Assembly (NCBI RefSeq): GCF_029873255.1
Contig: NZ_CP123622.1
Span: 1 to 64,000 of the forward strand
Direction: 5' to 3'
Origin: Pigmentibacter sp. JX0631
GTDB lineage: Bacteria; Bdellovibrionota_B; Oligoflexia; Silvanigrellales; Silvanigrellaceae
DNA: 64,000 nt
Shown here: in pieces, positions 47,110 to 57,911 of the stretch
Layout of the letters: every line of letters begins with the position of its first letter
How positions within the stretch are numbered: position 1 is the stretch's first letter
Notes under the pieces: model-generated
Database searches by the model: none
What the model was told of the DNA's origin: nothing
The model's input: the letters and a program-made list of their open reading frames with translations, nothing else
Position numbers and translations under genes: made by a program

Positions 47110-47754
47110 ATGACTTTTTTACAATATTTTTCGTCCCCTTGGATTTTTACTTCATTCATCTGTTTTTTTATTTACCTTTTATCCTTTTTTAAATACCCTA
47201 TAAAGCATTCTTGGATATTTAAAGTAAGTAGCATTGTTGCCCTAGGACTCTTCAGTTTTAGCCATATTCATTTTAATTTTATTGAATTTATATACATATC
47301 GCTCTTTTTTTCTGCACTTGGTGATTTTTGGTTAGGTATTGATGAAAAAAAATTTTTTTTACATGGACTTATTAGTTTTTTACTAGCGCACGTTTGTAGC
47401 ATAATATTTTTCTTTAGTTACTTTTCAAATATGCAATTTCAAGTTTTAGTAAATAAAATAATTATTTTTCTTCTTTTATTGTTTTCAATATTTTTTTACA
47501 AAATACTATCTAGAAGTTTAAATAAATTAAAAATTCCCGTTATAGTATATATTATAACTCTGATTCTCCTTAATATTTCAGCTATCCTTTCTACTTTTTC
47601 TAAAATTGAGCTTATTATAGGCGTACTTTTATTTACATTATCTGATTCTGTTTTAGCTTTTCAAAAGTTTAAATATAACTTTAAATTAGCTAACCAAATT
47701 ATTTGGGTGAGTTACTATTTCGCACAATTCCTTATAATTTTTAGTTTAGTCTAA
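47110..47754 (+). CDS. YhhN/TMEM86-family membrane protein, possible lysoplasmalogenase
   Basis: 214 residues with seven or eight membrane segments. SALGDFWLGI, FLHGLISFLLAHVC and FTLSDSVLAFQKF carry the conserved acidic and Gly residues of YhhN/TMEM86 proteins, some of which cleave the vinyl-ether bond of lysoplasmalogens. Activity here is inferred from family only. AGGAA six bases before the ATG. No operon partner is evident. Confidence 0.75.
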   Translation: MTFLQYFSSPWIFTSFICFFIYLLSFFKYPIKHSWIFKVSSIVALGLFSFSHIHFNFIEFIYISLFFSALGDFWLGIDEKKFFLHGLISFLLAHVCSIIFFFSYFSNMQFQVLVNKIIIFLLLLFSIFFYKILSRSLNKLKIPVIVYIITLILLNISAILSTFSKIELIIGVLLFTLSDSVLAFQKFKYNFKLANQIIWVSYYFAQFLIIFSLV

Positions 47755-47986
47755 AGTTAATATAATTACTTTTAGAATAATTAATAACTTAAATAATTCA
47801 TAATTAATTCTCCATAATAACATTGAAGTATAATAAAATTATAAAATATTTTTTATTCTTGTAAGATTTACTAGCTTTATTTATTTTATTTTTTATTATA
47901 CAAATAAATTGGAATGATATGTCTTTTTTCTTGATTTTAATTTTACATTTTAATTATTTAATTTAATCTAAACTGCGTGGTTTAAA

Positions 47987-50900
47987 ATGACAAATATACA
48001 TGAAATTTACAATAATACAGATCTAGACATCAATTATCACAATTCTTACATAGAATTATTCGAACATAATTTTCATAATTATCAAAATAAAAACGCAATT
48101 ATTTTTAAAAATATTCACATAACTTATGCAGAATTAAATGAAGCAAGCAATAAACTGGCAAATTATTTATTAAATTATTCAGTAAAACCAAACTCAAGAA
48201 TAGGTATATATCTAGATGAATGTCCTGAAATGATTACATCTATCCTCAGTATTTTAAAATGTTCCGCAAGCTTTGTTCCTATGCCTGACATTTTTCCTGC
48301 TGAAAGAGTGAATGACATAGCAGAAAATGCGCAAATTAGATTACTTCTAACAAAAAGAAATTTAATTAAAATTGAAAATAAAAGTATTAATTATATATAT
48401 TTAGATGAAATTAAATTAGATAAATACAGTTCTGAGAATATACCTCTTAAAACAAATTTAGAAGATTGTATCTATAATATTTATACTTCTGGTTCCACCG
48501 GAAAACCTAAAGGAGTAAGTCTTAGTAATAAAAATATATTAAACTTTAGTTATTATATTATAAACAAATATGAAATTACAAAAAATGACAACTTTTCAAA
48601 ATTTGCAGGCTTTGGATTTGATGCATCGATTATTGAAATTATGCCTTCACTAGTTTCTGGAGCATGCCTCCATATTTTAGACAAAGAGACAAAAAACGAT
48701 ATATATAAATTAAATCAATATTTTGAAGAGAATAATATTACAATCTGCTTTCTTCCAACTCAATTCGCTGAATTATTTATGGAAGAAATAGATAATAAAT
48801 CACTCCGTTGCTTGTATACTGGGGGAGAAAAATTAAAAAAAGCAAAACTAAGAAATTACAAAATATGCAATATTTATGGACCGACTGAAACTACAGTTGC
48901 TGCCACATTTTATGAAGTAATTGATGAAAATATAGAAAATATTCCAATTGGAAAACCAATTGATAACTATAAAGTTTATATAGTAAATAGTCAAAATAAC
49001 CTTTGTGATGTTGGCGAAGAAGGAGAATTGTGGATTGCTGGTGAAGGGGTCGGTCTTGGTTATATTGATTTACCAAAGCTAAATAGCGAAAAATTCATAA
49101 AAAATCCTTTTCAATCAGGCAGTGAAAACAAAAAATACAATTTAGTATACAGAACAGGTGATTTAGCTAAATGGCTCAGTGATGGGAATATAGAGTATAT
49201 TGGTAGAATAGATTTCCAAGTAAAAATTAGAGGATTTAGAATTGAACTTGGAGAAATTGAACAAAAATTAATTCACTATCCAAATATAAAAGAAACTACT
49301 GTATTGGCTTTAAAAGACAATATTGGTCAAGATTTTCTTTGTGCCTACTATACAGCTGAAGATAAAATTGAAAACGAAAACGACATAAATGACATTCTCA
49401 AGAAAACACTTCCAGAATATATGTTGCCTCGGTATTATGTTTGGTTAAAACAATTTCCTATTAATGCAAACGGAAAAGTAGATAGAAAAGCACTCCCTTT
49501 TCCAACAATTAGCCATAATAATTCAGAATCAATAATTCTGCCCACTACAGAACAAGAAAAAACTATTGTAAATATTGTGAAAGATATATTTAAACTTGAA
49601 TTTGTTAGTTTATCGGCAAATTTTATAGCATTAGGAGGTAATTCACTTAAGGCGTTACTTCTCCTAGCAAAAATTAGAAATCAATACGATCTAAAAATAA
49701 ATGACATATTGAATTCAAGTAACTTAAAAGAAATATCTGATAAATTAATTATAAAAACTCATAAAATTGAAATCATCAAACAAAATTCCAATGAATATCT
49801 TGCCACTTATTCTCAAAAAGGCATTTATTTTTCCTGGCAATTAGATAAATCATCTACGGTTTATAACACTTCTGTGTCCTTAGAAATTAAGGGTCTAATA
49901 GATCAGAAAAAATTAGAACAAACTATAAATACAATAATTCAAGAACAAAGAATATTAAGAACAAATTTTGTAATAAAAAACGAAAATGTGTATCAAATTA
50001 ACAAAGAATATAAATATATTAACTTGGATGTAGAAAATATAACTGAACTGGAAATAGAATTTAAATTTCAAAATTTTATAAAACCTTTCGACCTAGAAAA
50101 TGAAAATTTAATCCGTTTTAAATTATTTACTTGCGAAAAGAATGTAAATTATTTATTAATTGATATTCATCATATAATTAATGATGGATATTCTCAAAAT
50201 CTTCTAGTAAATGAAATTTTTAACAGATATTCAGATCATAATTCCATTCTTAATAAAAATGACTACTTAGATTTTAGTGTTTATCAATCAGATATGAATA
50301 AAATTAAAGTAAAAGAATTTTGGCAAAAGCAAATTACAAATATTGAACAATCTGCATTACCTTTTGATTTTCCTGAAGTGTACTTTTCCCACAAAGGCAA
50401 TACGATATCTAAAAATATTTCTTCCAATTTAACAGAAAATATTGAAAAATATTGCCAAACTCATAATATAACTGAGTACTGCCTTTATTTAGCAGCATTT
50501 ATAGTTTTAAATTATAAAGTAGCGCGGAAAAATTTAATTACAGTAGGCGGATTTTTTGCGGGACGGTATCAAGAAAATACCCAAAATATGCTTGGGATGT
50601 TTGTTTCTACTTTACCAATTATTACAAGAATAAGTAATAATTTATCAATTACCGAATTTTTAAAAAATGTACAAAAAAATCTTAATGCAATTTTAGATAA
50701 TCAAGATATATCCCTCGGAGAAATTATTGAAGAATCAAATTTGTCTAGTGAAAATGGAAGAAATCCATTTTTTTCAAATGCCTTTAATTTTGTTGAATTA
50801 AATAACTACGAAAATAAAGACTTAAAAATTAAAAATTTAAATTTATTTTTACCTGAGCAGTGTCACTTTGATCTTACTGCCTTATTATTTAAAATTGAAG

Positions 50901-53900
50901 GAACATATGAAATAAGATTTGAATACAATGTCGCAAGTTATAAAACTGAAAGTATAAATAGCTATATAACTTCATATTTAGAAATTTTATCTTCAATGCT
51001 AAATTCTGAAAATATTAAAGATATAAATTTTATCTCGCAAATTGAGAAAAATAAAATTCTTTCAGAATTTAATTTAACAAATAAAAATTTTGATTTTAAA
51101 AATAATTACATCGAACATTTTCATTCTGCAGTTGAAAAATATCCTAATAAAAATGCATTAGTTTATAAAGACACAAAACTTACTTATTCAGAGTTAAATT
51201 CAATTGCAAACAACATTGCAAAATATCTTAAAAGTAAAAATGTATCTTATAAAAATACAATATGCCTATATTTTAATGAATCAATAGAAATGATTGCCGC
51301 AATTATTGGAGTAATGAAAACTTCAGCTAATTTTATTCCAATTGCTGACACGTTTCCAAAAGAAAGAATTTATGAAATTTTTAATGATTCAAATGCAAAA
51401 TTTATTCTAACAAACTCCGATTTATTTCAACTGAATTTTTCTTCTGAATTAAATACGCACAATATTGTTATCATTGATTGGAGAGAATATTTTCAAACTT
51501 ATAATTTTGAAAATCCTATTATAGAAACAACACAAAACGACTGTTTATATAGTATCTATACCTCTGGTTCAACAGGGAAACCCAAAGGTGTTAGCATATC
51601 AAACTTAAACGTAGTAAATTTTTCTAAGCATTTAACATCATCTTATACTTTTACTTCTACGGATGAATTTACAAAAATTGCAGGTTATAGTTTTGATGCC
51701 TCAATTTTAGAAATCATGCCATGTTTTATAATTGGTGGATGTCTGCATATAATTCCAAAAGAAATAAAAACAAATATTGAAAAACTCAATAACTACTTCA
51801 CCTCAAATAAAATAACAATTTCTTTTTTACCAACGCAATTTGCGGAATTATTTATGAAAGAGGTACAAAATACTTCTTTAAGATATCTAATATTAGGCGG
51901 CGATAGACTTAAAAAAGTAAAGCTTCATAATTACAAAGTATTGAATGGTTATGGCCCAACTGAAACAACTGTTGCATGTAGTATTTACGAAGTTACAGAT
52001 GAGTTAATGAAACATATTCCTATTGGAAAACCTATTTCAAATTATAAAATTTATATAGCAGATGAAGATAATAATTTATGCCCCATCGGTGTACCCGGTG
52101 AACTGTATATAGCAGGACTTGGTGTTGCAATTGAATATATTAATTTACCAAAATTAAATGCAGAAAAATTTATTAAAAATCCATTCATTAGTTCGACTGA
52201 CGAAAATTATGAGCGGTATCAACGCATTTACAAAAGTGGAGATCTCGCTAAATGGAATGATGATGGTAATATCGAATTTATAGGACGGATAGATTCACAA
52301 GTTAAAATAAGAGGCTATCGAATTGAGTTAAGCGAAATTGAGCAAAGACTTCTTGAACTTGAAAACATTTCAGAATGCGTTGTACTTCCGCTCCAAATGG
52401 AAAACGATCATACTTATTTATGCGCTTATTATGTTGGATCTAATGAAATAATTGAAAGCGAAATAAAAAAATATTTACTCCAATACTTACCCGAGTATAT
52501 GGTTCCTGAATCTTATTACTACATGCCTGTATTTCCTATCAACCAAAGTGGTAAAATTGATAAAAAGAAATTACCTTTACCGACTATTCAAGTCGAAGAG
52601 CAAGTCACCTTACCGGAAACAGAAAATGAAAGAAAACTTTACACTGAATTTAAGAAAGTATTGCAAATAGAAAATTTTGGTATTGATTCTAATTTTTTTA
52701 GAATAGGTGGAAATTCATTAAAAGCCGTGCAAATTGTAACACATCTAGCAAAAGAATTTGACATTGAAGTTAGTGATATTTTTCATCATAAAACAATTAG
52801 AAATGTTGCAAAAAATATTAAGAAATCTAATTTAAAATATGAAATTAGAAAAACTAATTTGCAAAAATACCCTCTTCCAAATTCGCAAAAAGGAATTTAT
52901 TTAGCTTCAATTATTGATCCCGAGTCAACAATTTATAACATTCCTTTAGCAATAGAAATAAATGGAAGATTAAATAAAGATAAATTAGGGGATGCAATTG
53001 ATAAGCTGATTCAAAATAATAGAATTTTACGTTCATATTTTCTCATTGAAAATAATGATATTTTTTCAAAAATTGATGATAATTTCTTGTTGAAAAAAGA
53101 TTTTCAAAAATCAAAAATACAAGAACTTGAACTTCTAATGCAAGAATTTATAAAACCTTTTCATTTAGAAAATACTCCTTTAATTAGAATTAAATTAGTT
53201 CAAATTGAAAGTAATCAATTTATTCTTTTTATAGATACACATCATATTATAAATGATGGATTTTCACAAAATTTAATTTTAAATGAAATTTTTGATTACT
53301 ACTTTGAAAATAAAACTAATTTACATGAGAATAAAATAGATTATTTTGACTATGCAATATATAATCAAGAAAACGAATATTTAAAAAAGCAAAGTCTCTT
53401 AAATTGGAAAAATATTATTGATAAAATTGAAAAAAGCTATCTTCCATTTGATTACCCTGAAAAAATATTTAGTGATAATGGTGATATATTTAAAGTTAAA
53501 ATTGAAAACTCTCTTTTTATGAGCATTAATGTGTTTTGTCAAAATAATTCTTTAACTTTATATTCCTTATCTTTAGCAACTTATTTTATTTTACTGTATA
53601 AAGTTACACGAAGAACAAATCTTACCATTGGGGGATTTTTCACCGGCAGACATTTACCAGAAATGCAAAATATGCTTGGAATGTTTGTATCTACTTTACC
53701 TATATACTTAGAAGTTGATTCTAATTTATCTAACCTTGAATTTTTACATAAAGTACAAGACTGTGTTTCTGATATTATGAAACAACAAAATATTTCAATT
53801 GATGAACTTGCACAACTATCAAATCTTAATGCAAGTGATGGAAGAAACAAATTTTTCAATAATGCCTTTAATTTTCTAGAAAAGATTAATACATGTTATA

Positions 53901-56900
53901 ATGATTTAAGTGTAAATATTTTACCAATTAAAGGAAAGAATAAAGCTCACTTTGACCTCACAATTAATTGCATAAAAGACAAAAATGAAATAGAAATTTC
54001 TTTTGAATATAGTTTAGCCAGTTACAAAAAAGAATCCATTATAAAATATGCTGATTGTTATTTAAATATTTTACAAGATTTAGTGAATCAAGAAGGCTAC
54101 ATTAATAATATAAATTTCATTTCAAATTCTGATAAAGAATTAATTTTAGAAAGTTTTAATCCAAAATATATAAACAGAAATTATGACAACTTGTATATAG
54201 AAAGATTTAATGCAATTGCAAGTAAGTACCCAAATAATAGTGCCATAGTATTAAATGATAAAACCCTTCTATATTCTGAACTTAATAATTATTCAAATAG
54301 GGTTGCAAATTACTTAATTGCAAATGGAGTTACTAAACACGATAAAATTGTTTTATATGTTAGTGAATCTGTAGAAATGATTTCTTTAATTATTGCAATC
54401 TTAAAAACTGGCGCTAGTTTCATCCCTGTTGCGGATTCTTTCCCAGTTAATAGGGTAGAAGATATTCTTCAAGATTCTTCAGCAAAATATCTTCTTTCTA
54501 ATTTAAAGAAAATAAATGAATTAAACTTTCAGGCACTTTCTGATTTAAAAGTAATAGATATTAGCACAATTAATTTGGAAGAATATAATTCAAAAAATAT
54601 TCCATTAAAAAATCTACAAAGTGATTTTGCATATCATATATACACATCTGGTTCTACAGGAAAGCCTAAAGGTGTAAGTATAACACATAAAAATATCATT
54701 AATTTATGCGAGTATGTAATAAATTTATTAAAATTAAATTCCGAAGACAACTTTTCAAAATATGCAGGATTTAGTTTTGATGCTTCAATTATTGAAATTT
54801 TACCCGCATTAATTAGCGGAGCTTGCATTCATATTATAGATAAAAAATTAAAATTAGACCCGATTGAGTTAAACAATTACTTTGAAAAAAATAAAATTAC
54901 TAATTGCTTTTTACCTACACAATTTGCTGAAATATTTATGCAGGAAACATCTAATAAATCATTAAATAACCTTATAACAGGTGGAGAAAAATTAAAGAAA
55001 ATTTTGAAAAAGAATTATAAAATATTTAATCAGTATGGTCCATCTGAAACCACAGTTGTAGCAACCTCATTTTTGTTTGATGGAAACAACTACACAAATA
55101 TCCCAATTGGGAAATCAATTGAAAATTTTGCTATTTATATCGCAGATCCCGATATGAACCTTTGTCCTATTGGAGTGAGTGGAGAATTATGTATTGCGGG
55201 TGATGGAGTTGGAAGTGGATATATTGGTCTACCTGAATTAAATCAACAAAAATTTATCGCTAACCCGTTTTCAAATAAACCTTATCAACAAGTTTTATAT
55301 AAAACTGGAGATTTAGCACAATGGCTCCCTGATGGAAATATTGAATTTCACGGACGAATTGATTTTCAAGTAAAAATCAGAGGATTTAGAATTGAGCTTG
55401 GCGAAATTGAAACTCAGCTATCTTTAATACCAGAAATTAATGAATGTTTAGTATTACCTCTGCAAGATGAAAGTAAACAAGATTTTCTCTGTGCTTACTA
55501 TACAGCAAAAGAAAAAATTGCAGATAAGCTTATTCAGCAGTTTCTTGCAAATAAATTACCAGAATATATGATTCCTGAAATATTTCATTGGATGAGTGAA
55601 TTTCCAATTAATTCTAGTGGGAAAGTGGATAGAAAAAACTTCCCGAAACCAAGACGAAATATCGAAACAATTTACGTCGCTCCACGCAATGAAAAAGAAA
55701 AATTTATTGCCCAAGCCTTTAGTGAAATTCTTAATATAACCGAACCTAGTATTTACTGTAATTTTTTTCAGAATGGAGGAAATTCTCTTAAAGCAGTTCA
55801 GCTTGTTACTATTATTCAACAAAAATATGATGTAAAAATTAGTGATATTTTTCAGCATAAAGATATAGAAAACATCGCCTGTAATTTAAAAGAATTTGAT
55901 ACAGGCTTTAATATTGATTTTCGATTTAAAGAAATTAAAAAAATGTTGCAAGAACCTTTTACTGATACACAGCTTGAAGCAACAAAAGATCCGGAATTAA
56001 ACTATCAAGTTAAATTGAATGAACTAACAGATTGGCAGCCTAAAAGTATTCGTTCTAAACAATGTGTGCTTATTTTAGGTGCGAGTGGTTTTCTTGGATG
56101 CCATATTTTACTTGAAGAATTAAGAAAAACTGAAAATATTATTTATGTTATTATTAGAAAAAAAGGACAAAACACAAATAATACATTTTTTGAATCTTTA
56201 AATCACTATGCTGGGCAAAATAAGTTAACTGCACTTGAGCAAGAACGTATTCATGTCTTACATGGTGATATTGCAACAAATAATTTTTCTTTAGCGAAGG
56301 ATGAATATAAAGTTTTACAAAGCAAAATTCATCTTGTTATAAATTGTGCCGCTAATGTAAAACATTATGGTGAGTATAGCCAATTTTATCAAGATAATGT
56401 TCAAACTGTCATAAATATAATTGACTTTTGCGGTGAAAATATTAAACTCCACCATATTTCAACTTACTCCGTTTCTATGGTAGAAAATACTGAAGATAGT
56501 AATAGTGAATTTTCAGATTTCTTTACTGAATTTGATGTAAGAGATTCTAAATATTTAGATAATTACTATTTAAAAACAAAGGCTGAAGCAGAACAAATTA
56601 TTGTGAATAAAAATAGTCTTAATGCAAATATATATCGTGTCGGAAATTTAGTTTTTAATACAGAGACAAATCTGCATCAAATTAATATAGATAGTAATGG
56701 CTTCTATCAAAAAGTAAAATGCTTATTAAATATTGATTCATTGTGCGAGCATCCTGCTGTTAATGTGGTCGAGTTGTCTCCTGTTAATAATACAGCTTCT
56801 GCAATAGTTTTACTTTCTCAGCAGGAAAACCTTAATAAAGAAATTTTTCATGTATATAATTCAAAAATGTATAAATTAACTGATATATTTTCTTTAAAAC

Positions 56901-57589
56901 AAGATACTAAGCGACTAGATATAAATGGTGTTGAAGAATTTATCGATAAAATTGCATTATATTACAAACATAATTACACAAAAGAACTTTTAAATAATTT
57001 TTTACTACATATGGGATGGATAAATCTTACACACACTGGTCGCACTCCTATTGTAAAAAATGAAAAAACAAATCTTCTTCTTGATAAATTACAATTCCAA
57101 TGGGATGAGATAAAAACTCAACATTTTGAAGATGTACTAGATAATGCTTATAAAAATAGAATTACAGAATTAACCAGACTGCAGCCATTTTTAAATTTAG
57201 AACGATCTACTCTTCACTTCATAAATAATTTTAGTAAACTACGTATTTTTGAAGAAAATGAAATTGTATTATCTCCTAATTCCAAAAATAAATCAGTATT
57301 TATTATTTTAGATGGTTTTGCTCAATTAAGTATTAAATCAAAAATGGGAGGCTGGATAAGTTCAATAGGTGTTTTATCCTCTGGTGACTTCATAGGCATT
57401 GAAAATTTATTTTCAGGCTTTTCAAGTAACTTAATTGTTGATACTATATTTAATGAATTGATCTTACTTGAAATATCAGAAAATGATTTTATATATTTAA
57501 AAAATAATAAGGATATTTTTGAAACCTTCTTTAAATATATTATAGAATCTATTAACAATAAAAATTTACTTATTTCGAATTTTGTATAG
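47987..57589 (+). CDS. Trimodular non-ribosomal peptide synthetase with terminal reductase and cNMP-binding-like domain
   Basis: 3200 residues, order A-T-C-A-T-C-A-T-R-cNBD. A domains have the P-loop-like YTSGSTGKPKG at 166, 1191 and 2219; carrier serines are at 553, 1577 and 2600; condensation motifs HHIINDG are at 728 and 1752. The R domain (about 2680-2985) has GASGFLG at 2698 and catalytic Y2861-x3-K2865, so release should be reductive to an aldehyde or alcohol. The A-domain codes by eye are DAIFYGIVAK, DALFIGGVAK and DAIFIGQVVK, all suggesting small or branched hydrophobic residues; these were aligned by hand only. There is no starter C, epimerase, thioesterase, MbtH or phosphopantetheinyl transferase here. 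Residues about 3080-3190 resemble a cyclic-nucleotide-binding fold, though the phosphate-binding cassette lacks the usual GE-x-A-x(n)-RSA. First gene of a four-gene operon. Confidence 0.93.
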   Translation: MTNIHEIYNNTDLDINYHNSYIELFEHNFHNYQNKNAIIFKNIHITYAELNEASNKLANYLLNYSVKPNSRIGIYLDECPEMITSILSILKCSASFVPMPDIFPAERVNDIAENAQIRLLLTKRNLIKIENKSINYIYLDEIKLDKYSSENIPLKTNLEDCIYNIYTSGSTGKPKGVSLSNKNILNFSYYIINKYEITKNDNFSKFAGFGFDASIIEIMPSLVSGACLHILDKETKNDIYKLNQYFEENNITICFLPTQFAELFMEEIDNKSLRCLYTGGEKLKKAKLRNYKICNIYGPTETTVAATFYEVIDENIENIPIGKPIDNYKVYIVNSQNNLCDVGEEGELWIAGEGVGLGYIDLPKLNSEKFIKNPFQSGSENKKYNLVYRTGDLAKWLSDGNIEYIGRIDFQVKIRGFRIELGEIEQKLIHYPNIKETTVLALKDNIGQDFLCAYYTAEDKIENENDINDILKKTLPEYMLPRYYVWLKQFPINANGKVDRKALPFPTISHNNSESIILPTTEQEKTIVNIVKDIFKLEFVSLSANFIALGGNSLKALLLLAKIRNQYDLKINDILNSSNLKEISDKLIIKTHKIEIIKQNSNEYLATYSQKGIYFSWQLDKSSTVYNTSVSLEIKGLIDQKKLEQTINTIIQEQRILRTNFVIKNENVYQINKEYKYINLDVENITELEIEFKFQNFIKPFDLENENLIRFKLFTCEKNVNYLLIDIHHIINDGYSQNLLVNEIFNRYSDHNSILNKNDYLDFSVYQSDMNKIKVKEFWQKQITNIEQSALPFDFPEVYFSHKGNTISKNISSNLTENIEKYCQTHNITEYCLYLAAFIVLNYKVARKNLITVGGFFAGRYQENTQNMLGMFVSTLPIITRISNNLSITEFLKNVQKNLNAILDNQDISLGEIIEESNLSSENGRNPFFSNAFNFVELNNYENKDLKIKNLNLFLPEQCHFDLTALLFKIEGTYEIRFEYNVASYKTESINSYITSYLEILSSMLNSENIKDINFISQIEKNKILSEFNLTNKNFDFKNNYIEHFHSAVEKYPNKNALVYKDTKLTYSELNSIANNIAKYLKSKNVSYKNTICLYFNESIEMIAAIIGVMKTSANFIPIADTFPKERIYEIFNDSNAKFILTNSDLFQLNFSSELNTHNIVIIDWREYFQTYNFENPIIETTQNDCLYSIYTSGSTGKPKGVSISNLNVVNFSKHLTSSYTFTSTDEFTKIAGYSFDASILEIMPCFIIGGCLHIIPKEIKTNIEKLNNYFTSNKITISFLPTQFAELFMKEVQNTSLRYLILGGDRLKKVKLHNYKVLNGYGPTETTVACSIYEVTDELMKHIPIGKPISNYKIYIADEDNNLCPIGVPGELYIAGLGVAIEYINLPKLNAEKFIKNPFISSTDENYERYQRIYKSGDLAKWNDDGNIEFIGRIDSQVKIRGYRIELSEIEQRLLELENISECVVLPLQMENDHTYLCAYYVGSNEIIESEIKKYLLQYLPEYMVPESYYYMPVFPINQSGKIDKKKLPLPTIQVEEQVTLPETENERKLYTEFKKVLQIENFGIDSNFFRIGGNSLKAVQIVTHLAKEFDIEVSDIFHHKTIRNVAKNIKKSNLKYEIRKTNLQKYPLPNSQKGIYLASIIDPESTIYNIPLAIEINGRLNKDKLGDAIDKLIQNNRILRSYFLIENNDIFSKIDDNFLLKKDFQKSKIQELELLMQEFIKPFHLENTPLIRIKLVQIESNQFILFIDTHHIINDGFSQNLILNEIFDYYFENKTNLHENKIDYFDYAIYNQENEYLKKQSLLNWKNIIDKIEKSYLPFDYPEKIFSDNGDIFKVKIENSLFMSINVFCQNNSLTLYSLSLATYFILLYKVTRRTNLTIGGFFTGRHLPEMQNMLGMFVSTLPIYLEVDSNLSNLEFLHKVQDCVSDIMKQQNISIDELAQLSNLNASDGRNKFFNNAFNFLEKINTCYNDLSVNILPIKGKNKAHFDLTINCIKDKNEIEISFEYSLASYKKESIIKYADCYLNILQDLVNQEGYINNINFISNSDKELILESFNPKYINRNYDNLYIERFNAIASKYPNNSAIVLNDKTLLYSELNNYSNRVANYLIANGVTKHDKIVLYVSESVEMISLIIAILKTGASFIPVADSFPVNRVEDILQDSSAKYLLSNLKKINELNFQALSDLKVIDISTINLEEYNSKNIPLKNLQSDFAYHIYTSGSTGKPKGVSITHKNIINLCEYVINLLKLNSEDNFSKYAGFSFDASIIEILPALISGACIHIIDKKLKLDPIELNNYFEKNKITNCFLPTQFAEIFMQETSNKSLNNLITGGEKLKKILKKNYKIFNQYGPSETTVVATSFLFDGNNYTNIPIGKSIENFAIYIADPDMNLCPIGVSGELCIAGDGVGSGYIGLPELNQQKFIANPFSNKPYQQVLYKTGDLAQWLPDGNIEFHGRIDFQVKIRGFRIELGEIETQLSLIPEINECLVLPLQDESKQDFLCAYYTAKEKIADKLIQQFLANKLPEYMIPEIFHWMSEFPINSSGKVDRKNFPKPRRNIETIYVAPRNEKEKFIAQAFSEILNITEPSIYCNFFQNGGNSLKAVQLVTIIQQKYDVKISDIFQHKDIENIACNLKEFDTGFNIDFRFKEIKKMLQEPFTDTQLEATKDPELNYQVKLNELTDWQPKSIRSKQCVLILGASGFLGCHILLEELRKTENIIYVIIRKKGQNTNNTFFESLNHYAGQNKLTALEQERIHVLHGDIATNNFSLAKDEYKVLQSKIHLVINCAANVKHYGEYSQFYQDNVQTVINIIDFCGENIKLHHISTYSVSMVENTEDSNSEFSDFFTEFDVRDSKYLDNYYLKTKAEAEQIIVNKNSLNANIYRVGNLVFNTETNLHQINIDSNGFYQKVKCLLNIDSLCEHPAVNVVELSPVNNTASAIVLLSQQENLNKEIFHVYNSKMYKLTDIFSLKQDTKRLDINGVEEFIDKIALYYKHNYTKELLNNFLLHMGWINLTHTGRTPIVKNEKTNLLLDKLQFQWDEIKTQHFEDVLDNAYKNRITELTRLQPFLNLERSTLHFINNFSKLRIFEENEIVLSPNSKNKSVFIILDGFAQLSIKSKMGGWISSIGVLSSGDFIGIENLFSGFSSNLIVDTIFNELILLEISENDFIYLKNNKDIFETFFKYIIESINNKNLLISNFV

Positions 57590-57597
57590 GAGAATTT

Positions 57598-57909
57598 ATG
57601 CTACAAATTGAACACTCTCTTAATAATGACATGCAAAGTTTTAATTGCAGCGGCAGTCTAGATCTTGAAAGTTTTGAAAATTTTGATCAATACTTTTTTG
57701 GAAATTACAATAAAAATATTGAAAAAACAGTAATTAATTTAAAAAACGTGAATTACATCAGTAGTGTTGGATTAAGAAGTTTATTACGTTGTGCAAAACA
57801 AGTTTACTCTGATAAAAATAAAATATTTTTGAAAGTAGAAAATGAAATGGTAAAAAACATTATTACTTTATCTGGATTTTGCAAAATCCTTCCTTTCCTT
57901 GAGGATTAA
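57598..57909 (+). CDS. STAS-domain anti-anti-sigma-type antagonist
   Basis: 103 residues, a single STAS domain. The segment NYISSVGLRSLL places a phosphorylatable Ser at 56, where partner-switching antagonists such as SpoIIAA and RsbV have theirs. Unphosphorylated, it should bind the kinase encoded next and free that kinase's client. AGGAG seven bases before the ATG. The NRPS stop is 8 bases upstream and the kinase gene starts 2 bases after this stop. Confidence 0.88.
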   Translation: MLQIEHSLNNDMQSFNCSGSLDLESFENFDQYFFGNYNKNIEKTVINLKNVNYISSVGLRSLLRCAKQVYSDKNKIFLKVENEMVKNIITLSGFCKILPFLED

Positions 57910-57911
57910 CT

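Noticed and set aside
53581..55858. Minus-strand open frames inside the NRPS
   Set aside because: Shadows of the AT-rich synthetase; no start signals or protein-like composition.
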